64,000 bases of DNA from assembly GCA_027382625.1 (NCBI GenBank), contig JAJKFJ010022304.1, positions 35,120 to 99,119 on the forward strand. Direction: 5' to 3'. The notes beneath the pieces were generated by a model. It was not told the origin of the DNA and did no database searches. It worked only from the letters and a program-made list of their open reading frames with translations. The position numbers and the translations under genes were made by a program. This document shows positions 1-11,400 of this stretch, piece after piece (positions within the stretch are counted from its first letter, which is position 1; the number at the start of each line of letters is the position of its first letter). Source of the DNA: Tetmemena sp. SeJ-2015. Lineage: Eukaryota > Ciliophora > Spirotrichea > Sporadotrichida > Oxytrichidae.

Positions 1-49
1 ATTCTCATTAATTTCAATTTATAGAAACTTGTGAAAGATTTAGAAATAA

Positions 50-1472
50 GGTGGGAGCACGTATCTCGAAAACTCCTAAAAATCATTCGATCTCGACTAT
101 TCTAGGCCCATCCATCTTTAAGTGAATAACAAAAAAAATGAGTTATTGAGTAAAATTCGAAACCCTTCTTCTGGCTAAAACTTTTATGATAAATCCGAAA
201 TTTTCATTTTTAAATATTATATTATATGTAGAAATGCTCATAATCATGAAATAATTCTTTCTTATAGTATGATATCCCTTTGGCTTTTTGGGTTTTCAAA
301 ATTAATTAGGCCAAATCTATGAGATAATCTTAAACAAATTAGTCTTTATCTTCCAAAGAAGATAGAACATAGTAAAATGTAATACTCGTAATAATTTTTT
401 GGACGATAGTTATTTACAGAATAATTACTCATGCCATCATTCTAAAACTTTAATTATATAGGTAACCATCAATTAAAAGTCTTAGGTTGACTTAGTTAAG
501 CCTTAGAATTAAAGGGGGGGCCTATCCTCGTCATCCACTTTTTTCATGAAAATATTTTAAATCTTAATTCAGCCAAAAATCAGCCAAAAACAATAATTTT
601 TTAGTCCAAATTCAAATTCAAAGGGTCAATCCAGGATATATTCTTTATTTTAGAAAAGTAGCTTTAATTTTTTTAAATAAAAGTCTCTAGATTATCTTTC
701 GGAAAATTTTATTAAAAACTAGCTATATTTTATAAACAAAGTATAGAATACAAAGAAAAGAAATTTTAATAAAATTATTTAGATTTATATAAAATAATAG
801 TTTGTGTTTTATTGGGTTGTTTAAATATAATGAAGATCCTAATAGTTTATGTTTTAATTGAGAGATCTCTGAGCTTCTGAAATATTTTTCTTAAATATAT
901 AATATTATAAATTTTTTATATAATAAATTTTGCAATTTGATATTTTTACAAAATATATATTCATTCAAAGATCTTTTTAAAATACTAAAATAAGGAATAT
1001 GGCTTAGATGGACCCTTTGAATTTGAATTTGGATTAAAAAATTAGTATTTTTGGCTGATTTTTGGCTTGGTCATGATTTTTCATATTTTCATGTAAAAAA
1101 ATTGGATGACGAGGAAAGGCCCCCCCCCCGAATTAAAGAATCTTGCATTTGACTATCTTCTTTGGAAGATAAAGACTAATTTGTTTAAGATTATCTCATA
1201 GATTTGGCCTAATTAATTTTGAAAACCCAAAAAGCCAAAGGGATATCATACTATAAGAAAGAATTATTTCATGATTATGAGCATTTCTACATATAATATA
1301 ATATTTAAAAATGAAAATTTCGGATTTATCATAAAAGTTTTAGCCAGAAGAAGGGTTTCGAATTTTACTCAATAACTCATTTTTTTTGTTATTCACTTAA
1401 AGATGGATGGGCCTGGAATAGTCGAGATCGAATGATTTTTAGGAGTTTTCGAGATACGTGCTCGCCCCCAAA
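50..1472. repeat. Large imperfect palindrome (PAL family, copy 1)
   Basis: The stretch from about 50 to 660 returns as its reverse complement at about 975 to 1472, leaving a central AT-rich spacer of about 300 bp. The arms match with scattered differences; a run of 8 G at 514-521 in the left arm faces a run of 10 C at about 1119-1128 in the right. I saw no frame in it. The architecture (long inverted arms, short spacer) is that of a foldback or MITE-type element. A partial relative lies at 35.8-36.9 kb. It sits just beyond the last recognisable exon of gene 0, so it may be an insertion in one of its spacers. Confidence 0.8.
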
Positions 1473-1544
1473 ATAATATTTCTATTGTTAAAATTTAAGA
1501 AAAAGATATTGAGATTTGCTTTAGGATATTTTACAAAATCTTTT

Positions 1545-1665
1545 AACTATATTTTTTTAAAAAGATTATTTATTTAAAAATCCTGTTAGAGTTACTGTGC
1601 CTCCACCTATCATTACAAAATTCTAGTTTTCAAATGGATCATAACTTAGAGATAAATAATTATAT
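1545..1665 (-). CDS. Gene 0 exon, paired with gene 1 exon at 21545-21640
   Basis: On the minus strand this block reads SLSYDPFENQNFVMIGGG with one TAG as Gln. The gene 1 block reads SLSYDPFGNQNFVMLAGG. The two differ mainly at a few residues, so the reading frame is supported by comparison. The pattern (aromatic, Gly-rich turn, hydrophobic strand) suits a beta-propeller blade in the N-terminal ectodomain. In gene 1 this exon is about 335 bp from the preceding one; here it is about 2 kb away, because gene Q and a family A element lie in between. Confidence 0.55.
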
Positions 1666-1924
1666 CATTATTATAATGTATATATAGCATCATTTACTAT
1701 GTAAAATTTTTAATTAATATAAAATACCTTGGCTGACTATATTTTATTGAGTATTTTTTATATTCGTTTTCGCCTAATTTTAAAGTATGAATATAGGTAA
1801 GAATTTAATGGGGGAAAAAAGGTACATTATCATCTTTTAACTAGGTCATTTTAAAGAATTTAAACAGACACTTATTAGAATCAGTTTTTTTTAAAAAACT
1901 CATTCTTTTAAAAAATATAATGTT

Positions 1925-2344
1925 TATAGCAGAGAATAAAATAAAAAGAGATTTAAATTAGATATTAAAATAAAATCAAATAAATCAGTGACAGGGTGGA
2001 GTGTGTCTAATTTAAATAATTATTAGACCATTCGATTCAGCATCAAAATTTAATAACTTTTTTATCATTGTAACTTTTGTGTGGGAGTGCTCAGTAAAGA
2101 GTTATAAGCGACACAAGTTGCGATGAAGATGATGATGAGGATGAGGAAGAATGCGTGAGTCATATCTCATTGCTGAGAGGTGCTACGAAGATGATTAAAG
2201 AAGAAATTCATATTAATTTTTAATAAGCTATCGAACAAGCTACAGATCGGGTGGTTATTCTGCGATTTGAACTCTCACCATTTTGCAACTCTCCCAATTA
2301 TTATTTTAACCAATAATCGATTTTAATTAAAATTCCTACTATAT
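1925..2344 (+). mobile_element. Family A MITE-like element, copy A1
   Basis: One of the best preserved copies of a repeat of about 420 bp seen at least ten times in the window. It starts near TATAGCAGAGAAT and ends near ATTCCTACTATA, so the termini form an imperfect inverted repeat of the form TATAGNNGGAATTT. The interior carries a frame that reads RVISDTSCDEDDDEDEEE, then SHISLLRGATKMIKEE, then QAIEQATDR, with TAA TAA read as Gln-Gln. Copies A3 and A8 keep the same frame. The target duplication is probably only a TA-rich few bases and cannot be fixed by eye. Confidence 0.8.
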
Positions 2345-2539
2345 TACAAGAGTTGATCAGGCTGGGAGTCATTCCCAGGTTTTTAAATTTATAAAAAGAT
2401 TAAGCCAGTTAAAAATTATTTAATGAAATGCTGAATAAAGCTCTTTTCGAATAATTGCTATAAATTAATACAGCGAAGCGTTATGTAGTATTAAGTTTTT
2501 AATAAAGTTATAATTATTAATTTAAAGATGCTTGACGCA

Positions 2540-3480
2540 TCATATAGCGGTCAAGGGTGCAATCTCTGAAACTTATTGCTCACTCTTTACTTGCTGCTGT
2601 ATTGTGATAAGTAAGTTGTTGCCATTTCCCTGAGCCCAGGTGATAACTCCGAGATATCATGCTGTGACTCTCGGTACTCAATCTTGGTGTCTTTCGCTAA
2701 ATTTTATTTACGATTCCCTGGTCAGCCTGGTTGAGAATTTCTAGCACAAGTGCAGCTGCCTGAAATATGTCTTTTTCTAAAATCAGATGATCTTCATGGG
2801 TCTCGCACTTGCTAAAGGAAAAAGATTATGGATATTGTATTTGTGGAGCCTTACTGCTACACTCAAGTTGCTTTGTGGGAGTTTATTGCTTTCAGAGGCT
2901 CATCATTTTTGGATTCCTACTGCTAAAAAAGGAAAAAAGTAATGGGATTAAGAGACAACATATTAGCAAGGTTGTTTCTTGGAATTATAGGAAGGCATGA
3001 GGGCAGCGAAATATTTCTGAATTGCTTCAAGTGCAGATCATGGAAGCGACATCAAGTAAGTGATTCAATTTCTGCAGTCGGTAGATTAGCTTGAATGCGA
3101 GTTCACACTCTAGTGTAATATGAGGAGCTTGCTCTCTTATCCTTTGGTTTGATGTAAAGAGTGCATCTCATTCCCCATGAAACCCTCGCAGGATTTGAGG
3201 ACTTTTGAAAATAGTGAATGCTCCATCGGCTGTGTGGACACTACCATTTTTTTCATTTGCTTCGGAGATTTCACTTTGTGGTAGAGTATCAATCCTGTTT
3301 TCAAAAGGGAGATTGACTGAGCATCTAAGCTATGGGTAAAGACAACAGTTAATTCACGAAATGTGGTTTAGATGAACACTCCTTCGAGGCAACTATTATG
3401 AGTCCTTGATACAGTTTTGACTCAATTTTCAGACTCAAAGGTTGTTTAGCCTAGTCTTAGATTCTTTGAACATGTTAATA
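2540..3480 (-). CDS. Gene Q: unrecognised gene embedded in a gene 0 spacer
   Basis: The minus strand carries about 300 codons of convincing coding sequence in several pieces, with frame changes between them. Readable pieces include AKQPLSLKIESKLYQG, KVKSPKQMKKMVVS, FKLIYRLQKLNHLLDVAS, and near the C-terminal side HEDHLILEKDIFQAAALVL followed by NQADQGIVNKIQ. A TGA follows NTAASKE. The helical, charged character suggests a cytosolic protein. I do not recognise the family. The plus-strand ORF at 2809-3000 is its antisense shadow. The block lies between two gene 0 exons and has no counterpart in gene 1, so it looks like a different gene nested in a spacer. The frame changes may be introns, IESs or assembly indels. 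Confidence 0.6.
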
Positions 3481-3639
3481 TATGTAGATTTGAAAAACAA
3501 CTTGTATATTTATGCGTAGAAATTTATGAAAGCAATATAATCTCAACTCAAACTCTACTAAATTACTTAAATATTGAACCTTTAGCCAATTATAAAGGAT
3601 TATTAATTTAATAATTTGCAAAATAAATGATAATTTAAT

Positions 3640-3905
3640 AATAATATTAGAGAATAAATCTTCATTCTGGTGTTCAAGAAGAAAAGGCCCATATCTTGAA
3701 CAGGAATCCCACTGTTTATTTTCATTAATAAAAGTTTAGATTAGTAGATATAGACAAAATCTAATAAGAGTTTGTTGGCAGGTCAAAGAGAGAAACAAAT
3801 GTCAGAGGCTAGTTTATTCCTAGAGTAAATGCTATTAGTTTATTAGCCTGAAGAAGATCAGGGCCAAAGTAAAATTTGGCACACTTAATTTAAGATATTA
3901 TAATT
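3640..3905 (-). CDS. Gene 0 exon, paired with gene 1 exon at 21975-22240
   Basis: Nucleotide similarity to the gene 1 block is clear over about 250 bp. The gene 1 block gives a clean frame (KWAKFYTGPDTLQASQ ... FTLGVNQPLTFISLFN). This copy has several length differences against it and no equally clean frame. It is either decayed or poorly assembled. Confidence 0.55.
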
Positions 3906-5790
3906 GTTTTTTGTTTTTTTTTGTTTTTAAATAAAAATAATAAAATGTAAAATTACTTCAGGATCTGAAAACACTAAAATTAATTATATAAATTAAATTC
4001 TTAGCTTTTATATTTAAACAGTAAAATCATAATCTTAAATATTTTAATGGTAAAGCTCTAATTAAAATGGAAATATTTAGAAATTCTTATGAAAATTAAC
4101 ATTTATAATAGCAGTCATAGATTATAATAAATATTAATAAAGCAAAAATATTTTTATTAAAATATTTTTTAAATTTATTATAAACTTACATTCCCTCAAA
4201 TGCCTTGTAAAGTTTATTTAAGGAAAGCTAAATTATTTAATATTTAGCTTTATTTTACGTTTCTATTACCTAGAATGTTGAATTATTTTTAATTAATTTG
4301 AAACAGAAAAAACTTTGGGGATTCTTAAAATTAATTTTAAAATAAATTAAAAATTTAATTTTATAACCTATCAATCTAGATATTGCTAAAATAATCTTAT
4401 TTAATTTAATCCTAAAAATTTTATTCTTTATAAAATTACAGAAATTCCAGAATTTTAATTTCGAGAAATAAGTTTTTTTAAAAAGCTTTTCATATTGAAA
4501 TAATTATTAAACTTTGAGTTTTATTATGATCAGGAAAAAGGTATATATTTGAAGTAATTTGCTATGCTATTTATGGAAAGAATGAAAGAATATATATATT
4601 GAGGACTAATACACATGAGCTTATAAGCTTTCTTATTTCATGATTTATAGCATAATTAATTATACCCTAATAAGATATAAATGACACTTTTCATTTTCTT
4701 CACATCCTTTTATAAAAATTTTGATTTAAAAAAACATAATCATGATTAATTATTCATTTAAATAGGATAGATCTTCTTTAAAAATATAATTAGAATAATT
4801 TATAGTGACACGTTGAACAATTTTCAATTATTTTGAGTAATTTGGTAAAATATAACTAAAATTATATTTAATAAGAAAGCATAAAAAATTCATATAAACG
4901 AATAGTAGACAGATTGAGTATCAGTCAAACCCATAATATGATAAGAAAGTGAGAATAAGTTATGTATAATTAATTAATTTGTTTATTATGGGCTGGATAA
5001 AATTATAAGATTGAAGACTAAAAATTGTTTCAATACAAATTAGTCGCCTTTTAAGCTGTCGCACTTAAGTAAAATGAAGTATATCCAATTCTTAATGTCT
5101 CAAATAATTTATTGCACTTGTTCAAATTCTCCTTCTCTCAATTTTATTAAAAATTTTATCTAGAAGAAATTAAAAAAGACCTCTAAAAGTTTCACTTTTG
5201 TCTTAAACGAATAGGATGAGTCATGCAGATGAAGACTGAAAATTTTCCCTACTGTTTTGATCAAGAAAAATTTGCACTTCAAGTACTCTAGTGTCCCTAA
5301 TTATTTCTATTATTTTACTTTAGTATCCAAGTATAGCATAATAATTAGACTAAAATTTATGATTAACTCAAAAATAATTTTTACAATGCTTATATATAAT
5401 TAAGTATATTTTCCAGGCTCTATTTTGATAATCTAAAATCAATAGCTATCAAGCAGTTTAATTAGCTTGGAATTTCAAATTATTTTCTCAAATATTAAAA
5501 AGTTATTTAATTCTATTTTGCCCACAATAAATATAATCGTGCTAAATTTTAACCTTAAATAGCTTATCTAAAATCTTCTAGGAAGGTGACCTTGAATTCA
5601 GTCTCTTTTTGTCTGATTTTTATTATTGATTTCTCTATCATAGATACTGACCGTTAAGTTTCATAGGAAGCTTGATTATTACCTCTAAGATTAAATGTTT
5701 TTATATCCTCACAATCCTAAGATGTCTTATTAAGATTCCTCAATCTTAATGTTTGCAGTCTCAGTTTTCTCTGTTTTAAATAAATGTTTA
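3906..5790. other. AT-rich spacer, no gene seen
   Basis: About 1.9 kb of AT-rich sequence between two gene 0 exons. I found no frame with coding character and no clear repeat. It is probably an IES or long intron of gene 0. Confidence 0.5.
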
Positions 5791-5799
5791 CTTATCTTT

Positions 5800-6190
5800 A
5801 ATTGATCTAATAATTGTAATTGCATTTGGAGATTAAGTGTCTTTATCGGGGGAAGCATTTCTTTTAAAATAAATATTTTATTTTTCCAAAAAAACATTTA
5901 TTTTAGAAAAAAATCTTTTTATTCGTCTAATTTGAGAATGAAAGGCCACATTTCGTTAGTTTGCACGTTTGGGTGTAGCTGTTTGTTATTTGTCATTCCT
6001 GCCACCACAAAGTATCCATCTTTAGACTGAGCTGAAGTTGTTATGATAAAGTCATCTGGAGTCGAAGCCAGATAACTTTAGGGAACGGCTAAGGGGAGCA
6101 ATCCCTTTAACACCAATCAGGGTTAGAGCACACAAAATTATGTATTTATACTGTTTATAAATTAGACTAAGTAGAATTTTGGTGTCTTTA
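5800..6190 (-). pseudogene. Gene 0 N-terminal exon: signal peptide and first propeller-like repeat, frame-broken
   Basis: This is the counterpart of the gene 1 N-terminal exon (23520-23944). It begins KDTKILLSLI and keeps FIITTSAQSKDGYFVVAG and NEMWPFILKLD, but a length change near 6065-6075 throws the start and the repeat into different frames. The sequence after KLD is also poor: several homopolymers replace the clean gene 1 continuation. It may be a decayed copy or may reflect consensus errors; I cannot tell which. The next exons of gene 0 lie at lower coordinates. Confidence 0.6.
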
Positions 6191-6194
6191 AACT

Positions 6195-8485
6195 TAAAGA
6201 TGCAATTATAAATGCTTCTGCATTCTATATAAATTATAATTTAATTTAAGAATAATCAAAATCAATTTATTAAAAGAGCAAATTTATTTTGAATCATATA
6301 AAATTATATCTCTCTCCCTTATAAAAAAATATTCGAATATAGCAATTTCTAAAAATTTTGGGTTCCGTTCATGCATTAAAGAAATATTATGCTAATTAAT
6401 AAATATTTTAATGTTAAAATAAAATATCACAAACTTATCTTATATGTCTTCTGACAAAAATTACTTTTAATTAATATACGGTTTAACAGATTTTGATATG
6501 AAAAAATAAGAAAAATATCTCTATCTAAGAAAATTTTTTAATTAATTTTACGAATATAATTCTTCTTGAATGTTTTATAATTTAACTTTAAAAGTAATTA
6601 ATTTCCTAATTAAATTTAAACTATTCTATAAAGATGGTGTTCATATTAATTTTGGATATGAGTTTTATTAGTTTTATTAAAGTGTATAAAACCCTAAAAA
6701 AACCTAAAAGTTACATTTTTCATTAAAATATATAGAACCTTTTCTCACACTTTATTTAATATTATTTAAAAGCCTTAGATATAAATATTAAATGCCTTGT
6801 ATTTCTATTAACCTTAAATCTGGAGTAAATATAAACTCATTTTATATTAAGGTTGCTAATATTTTCAAATGAGTTGAATAAGTAAAGAATAGAATTGAAT
6901 TTGCTAATTAAATAAAGAACAATAATTTTTCAATTTTTATAGAAATCAGGCTTAATTAATTTATGATTTTAGTGCAGTTAGTAAATATAATATACTAATT
7001 AAATATTATAAATCAATTTCTAAATATTTTTAACAAAATATTTCTAAAAAAGGGAATAAATTTAAAAATTTTGAATATAAAATTTTTATTCGCATATTTA
7101 CCTTTCAATTTCATGTGGAATTTATATTTTAAAATTTTTATTTTTTTAAAAAAAAAATTAAATAAAAATTTAAAAGGTTTTTTAAAAATGATTTAACAGT
7201 TGTTTATTCTTTCACTAATAATTTCTATATTTTGAAATAGGATTTCTTTAAAGCTCATCATTATTTTCTAAAATAACAAAATTTTCTTTTTCTATGCAAA
7301 AAATTACAATTCTATAAGCTAAATTAAGGGTATTTATTTTCATAATTAAATTGGCTGAAAAAGAAAAGGCCCCTTATCTATTTTGTAACAAAATATAATT
7401 AAGAAAGTATAAGTCTCAACGATTGATTGAGTGGAAATTTAATCTTTTTAAAAAAGACACTTAAAATATTTGAGTGAGTTCTCTGCTTTAGTTATGAGCT
7501 AATAAATGCTAAGGTCCATAAATATTGATGCTGAGCAAGATTAAAGGTATCATTTTTAATAAATAAAGAGTGCTGAGGCGATTATTAATATAAGCATTAT
7601 ATTTTTCCATTTGCTATAAAATAAACAGATTATCTATAAATAAATTTAAGTTTCACAGCTGTTGTTGTAATATTTTACAGCTGATGATTATAATCTATAT
7701 TTTTCTCGTTTAAAATAATCATTTGTTCTTCTAATAAATTAAAAGAAATAAATTTAAATTAAAGGGGAAATTTAAAATTTACTAATTTCAAATAAAAAAA
7801 AATTAAAAAATTATTTGTAAATTTGAATAATAAAATTAAAAAAATTTTTTAAATTTTTGTTGAAAACGGGCTTTTTTTTGATAAAGATACTTTCCCAAAT
7901 AATTATTTCAAAATCCATGTCTGTTCTTTACGACTTAAGAAATTATTTTTTCTTAATATATTAAAGCAAAATATAATTTTAGCTTTTGTTTAAAGTATAA
8001 AAGATTTGAAAGAATATATTACAATCCCTCTTTTCTATCTATTAAATTATATATATAATTCATATGAATTTCTCTTTCACTAAATCTTAATTAGAAGTAA
8101 ATAAATATTATAGGTGAGAATTAACTGAAAATTTAATTAAATTTTTATTTAAATTAAAATGGAACTATTTCGTGAGTTGAAGTGTGACCGCTTTGAATAA
8201 GTTTTAAAATTTTTGATAAAATTCAAGTTTGAACCGTTCGCCATTAAAAAAGATGCCCAAAAGATTAATGAAAAAGATATTAAGTTTAAAATGGAATCAT
8301 TTCCACGAAATGCTACAAAGATATTAAAGAAGTAACCATATTTATTTTCAATGAGTATCGAACAACCCCCCTATTGACGACAAAATTTTACATTTTAACG
8401 AAAAATTACAATTCTTTATTTATTTTTTTAATTAATTCCCATTTTTTTAATTTTTTAAATATAAAAATTCTATACTTTTAATTTA
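6195..8485. other. Spacer between gene 1 and gene 0
   Basis: About 2.3 kb of AT-rich sequence between the C-terminal exon of gene 1 and the start of gene 0. It is partly similar to 23945-25800, the spacer between genes 2 and 1. A degenerate family A element lies near 8120-8420. I saw no gene. Confidence 0.5.
8120..8420 (+). mobile_element. Degenerate family A element
   Basis: Recognised by the ordered remnants of the family: TTGAAGTGTG, a GAAATGCTAC-AAGAT stretch, and ATGAGTATCGAACAA near the end. Most of the interior, including the acidic-run frame, has decayed. Confidence 0.5.
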
Positions 8486-8489
8486 GAAT

Positions 8490-11400
8490 ATTTTTTTCTT
8501 TCTTCTATAGTTTTTCAAAAGCGCTTAGTAGATCTAACTTAGGATTTTATAATTGACTCTTTTTGCCCTTTTAATGTATGTTGTTAAGCTATTAGTTGAG
8601 ATAGGTGTCTTAAAACGTAAAAATATTCTTGCTTTGAATTCATAGCAATTCTCCAATTCTTTTAATGGACTAGTGGTTTAATTTAATAGCAAATTAATAT
8701 AATTGTGGTTTGTTTTGTATCTTTGAAGCAAAGTTAAAGGCCATAGAATTTAAAGTCTTTGCCTCTAACGTATCTGGGTTGGTACTCTTTTGCGGAGCAC
8801 CAGTTGATTCGTCAGCTTCAACAGAATAAAACGACTCTATTGGCAGAGGTTGCATCGCTATCATTTTATTTATTTAATCCGCTTTTTCTTTTTTGTTCTT
8901 TCTTTGCTTGAATGGTTGACTGTCACTAAAGATCGTAATTAAAAAAATACTTTGAAAACATTTCTAAAATTAAATAAATAAGATTCTGATGAACCTCGTG
9001 ATGACATTTTGTCTGTAAAGTTTAAATCTGAAGTAAACTCTTTTGAGATATTCAAACAAATTTCTAAATAGAGTTAAACAAGAAAAAATTTTACATTTGC
9101 ATCTAACTCATAAGATTAGCAAGTTATTCCAAATTTAAAAAAACAATACTCCCATCACGACCACCCCGTTATTTAAAACATTTTTAAACTTTATGTGATG
9201 CAGAAAAATATTTTTTAAATAAGTTTGGAAATTGTTGTCTAGGAAATCATTTTGGAAGATGAAGAATGGTAAATTATAATGAGAAGCACACTTTGTTAAT
9301 TTATTTATTTAAAAATCTCCATCCCATTCATGAACTCACTCTCAAAGGGCCGCACTTAAATTTAAAATAAATACAACTTTTAAATTAAAAATATTTTTAG
9401 CTAAAAAAAATATAGCATTAAATTTTTAAAAAAAAAATGATATATTTAGAAAGGGAAAAAAATTTTTAAACTTTGTTAAATAAGCAAAAATTTTAAGATC
9501 TTATTTAAAAGATGTAGAAGAGGTAAATAAGTTTTTAGGAAATGAATACATTAAGTGATAGATTTTGGACAATCAGCTAAAAATACTGCAACTGCTGCAG
9601 GAAAAATTTTTCTAACGAAAAATATTCCAAAGTAAATTTGAGCGAGCACCCTTCCTAAAATCAATTCCTTCTAAGAGTCCCAATCATTCCCCCAATTTCT
9701 TCTGCTTTTCAATTTAAGAAAAAGTGTCGAATTAAGAAAAGGCCTCCAATTGGAAAAAGAACACAACCATAAAGAATAATGCCAACAAAGAAGAAACTGA
9801 GTCAGTGAAAGTCACAAATTCAATATGTTTAATAAACTATAAAATTAACAGGAATTCAATATGATTATTTAACGGTTTTTATTATAAAAATAATCCTGAA
9901 TTAAAGTAGAATAATTAAATAGTTTAATATTTATTTAATTTTCATAAACGCAACGCGCAACTTTTTTATTTTTACCGATTACGAAATTGCTCAACTATAT
10001 AATCACAACAAAAAGCTTATTTTTGTCCAGATAAGAAATAAGGTTTCTACTATAATAATGCAGAAATATAATCAATATAAAAATCTTATATCTTGGATAT
10101 TTCAGTACCTTTTTTTACTAATCAAAAAGCATTTTTTCAGTAAAACTTTTTCATTTATGAGAAATATTTTTTTCCTTTTATATTTAAAATTTTGTTACTA
10201 TGTATAAGTTAAAAGACTGAGGAGCATACATTGAAAGAATTGAGGAGAGTAGTGAGAAACATTTCCAAGTAGCCCTCAATGAGGAATTTAATTTAATCTT
10301 ATCACTCCGTTAAACTTAACTAATTTTAATTAACAATTTTAAAATATAATCTGAGTTTAAAGAAGAGAAGAGCGGCCAGTTTTGAATAGATGTATCTCAA
10401 TCTGGAAATATTGAACAGTAATGAGAGTGCTTACATATTTGACCTTGCCTTAATTACCCTAATGGTAAGAGCAATTAAAAAATAATGCTTTAGCAATTGG
10501 AGTTAGGACAACAAACACAACAATGTAGAAATCATTTGATCCTAGACTTTATAGCACAGACTATGACTAATAGCGTAGTTGAGTTAATTTGAGACATGTA
10601 GATAGGAATCTTAAAAGATATCAAGGTTGTTGAATCTGTCGTTAAAAGGCTGCTCATTTGAAAAGTCAAAGAAAGTGTCAAGGATTTACTGAGAAGGGAA
10701 GAAATCGAAAGTGACTATGTCAATAAGTTTCTAAAAAATGTCCTGAGCATTGGTTGGGAAATTTATATCCAGCAGAGGCATGTGGATCACAAACTACAAT
10801 GCATTCAAAAGTCCCCATAAGAATTGAAGCGATGTCGCCCTAAAGCATAATGACCAATCGAACTGTCTTACATTATAAAATTACACTCTCATTTACATTT
10901 ATAATTTAAATGTATTATATTCTTGTTAAATTTGAAACAAATTACTACTTTGATATAAATTATAAATCATAAAAAATTATTAATATTCCTTTCCTAATAT
11001 CAACACTTAAAATTGAATTTAACTCAATCATATTAACATTATGGTATTGAGGCTTGCGTTAATTTAATTTTTAAATTTCCAAATGTTTTATATTAAAAAA
11101 GAGTTAATATTTACCGATTTAAATCGAATCTAAAATTGTTTTCAAGATATTGAGGTGTTTTTATAAATCAAAATCATGCATATATTTAAGAAATGATTCG
11201 AGACAATTATTTATTTTGTTGAGCAGATCATACTAAATAATTTATGATTTTGAATTTCAAATTTATTTTTACTACTAAAATCTCACAGTGAATTATTATT
11301 TTTGAAAGCTCAGTGCCATTTGAAGAGTAATTCATTTAAGAAATTTTAAAATAATCATCAAAAATAAACATTTATAATTTGAAATAGTTGAAGTTATTTT

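Noticed and set aside
2809..3000. Plus-strand standard-code ORF, Cys/Leu-rich
   Set aside because: It is antisense to gene Q. Read through all stops the plus strand has TGA at the places where the minus frame has Ser codons, and the minus strand has the better codon pattern.
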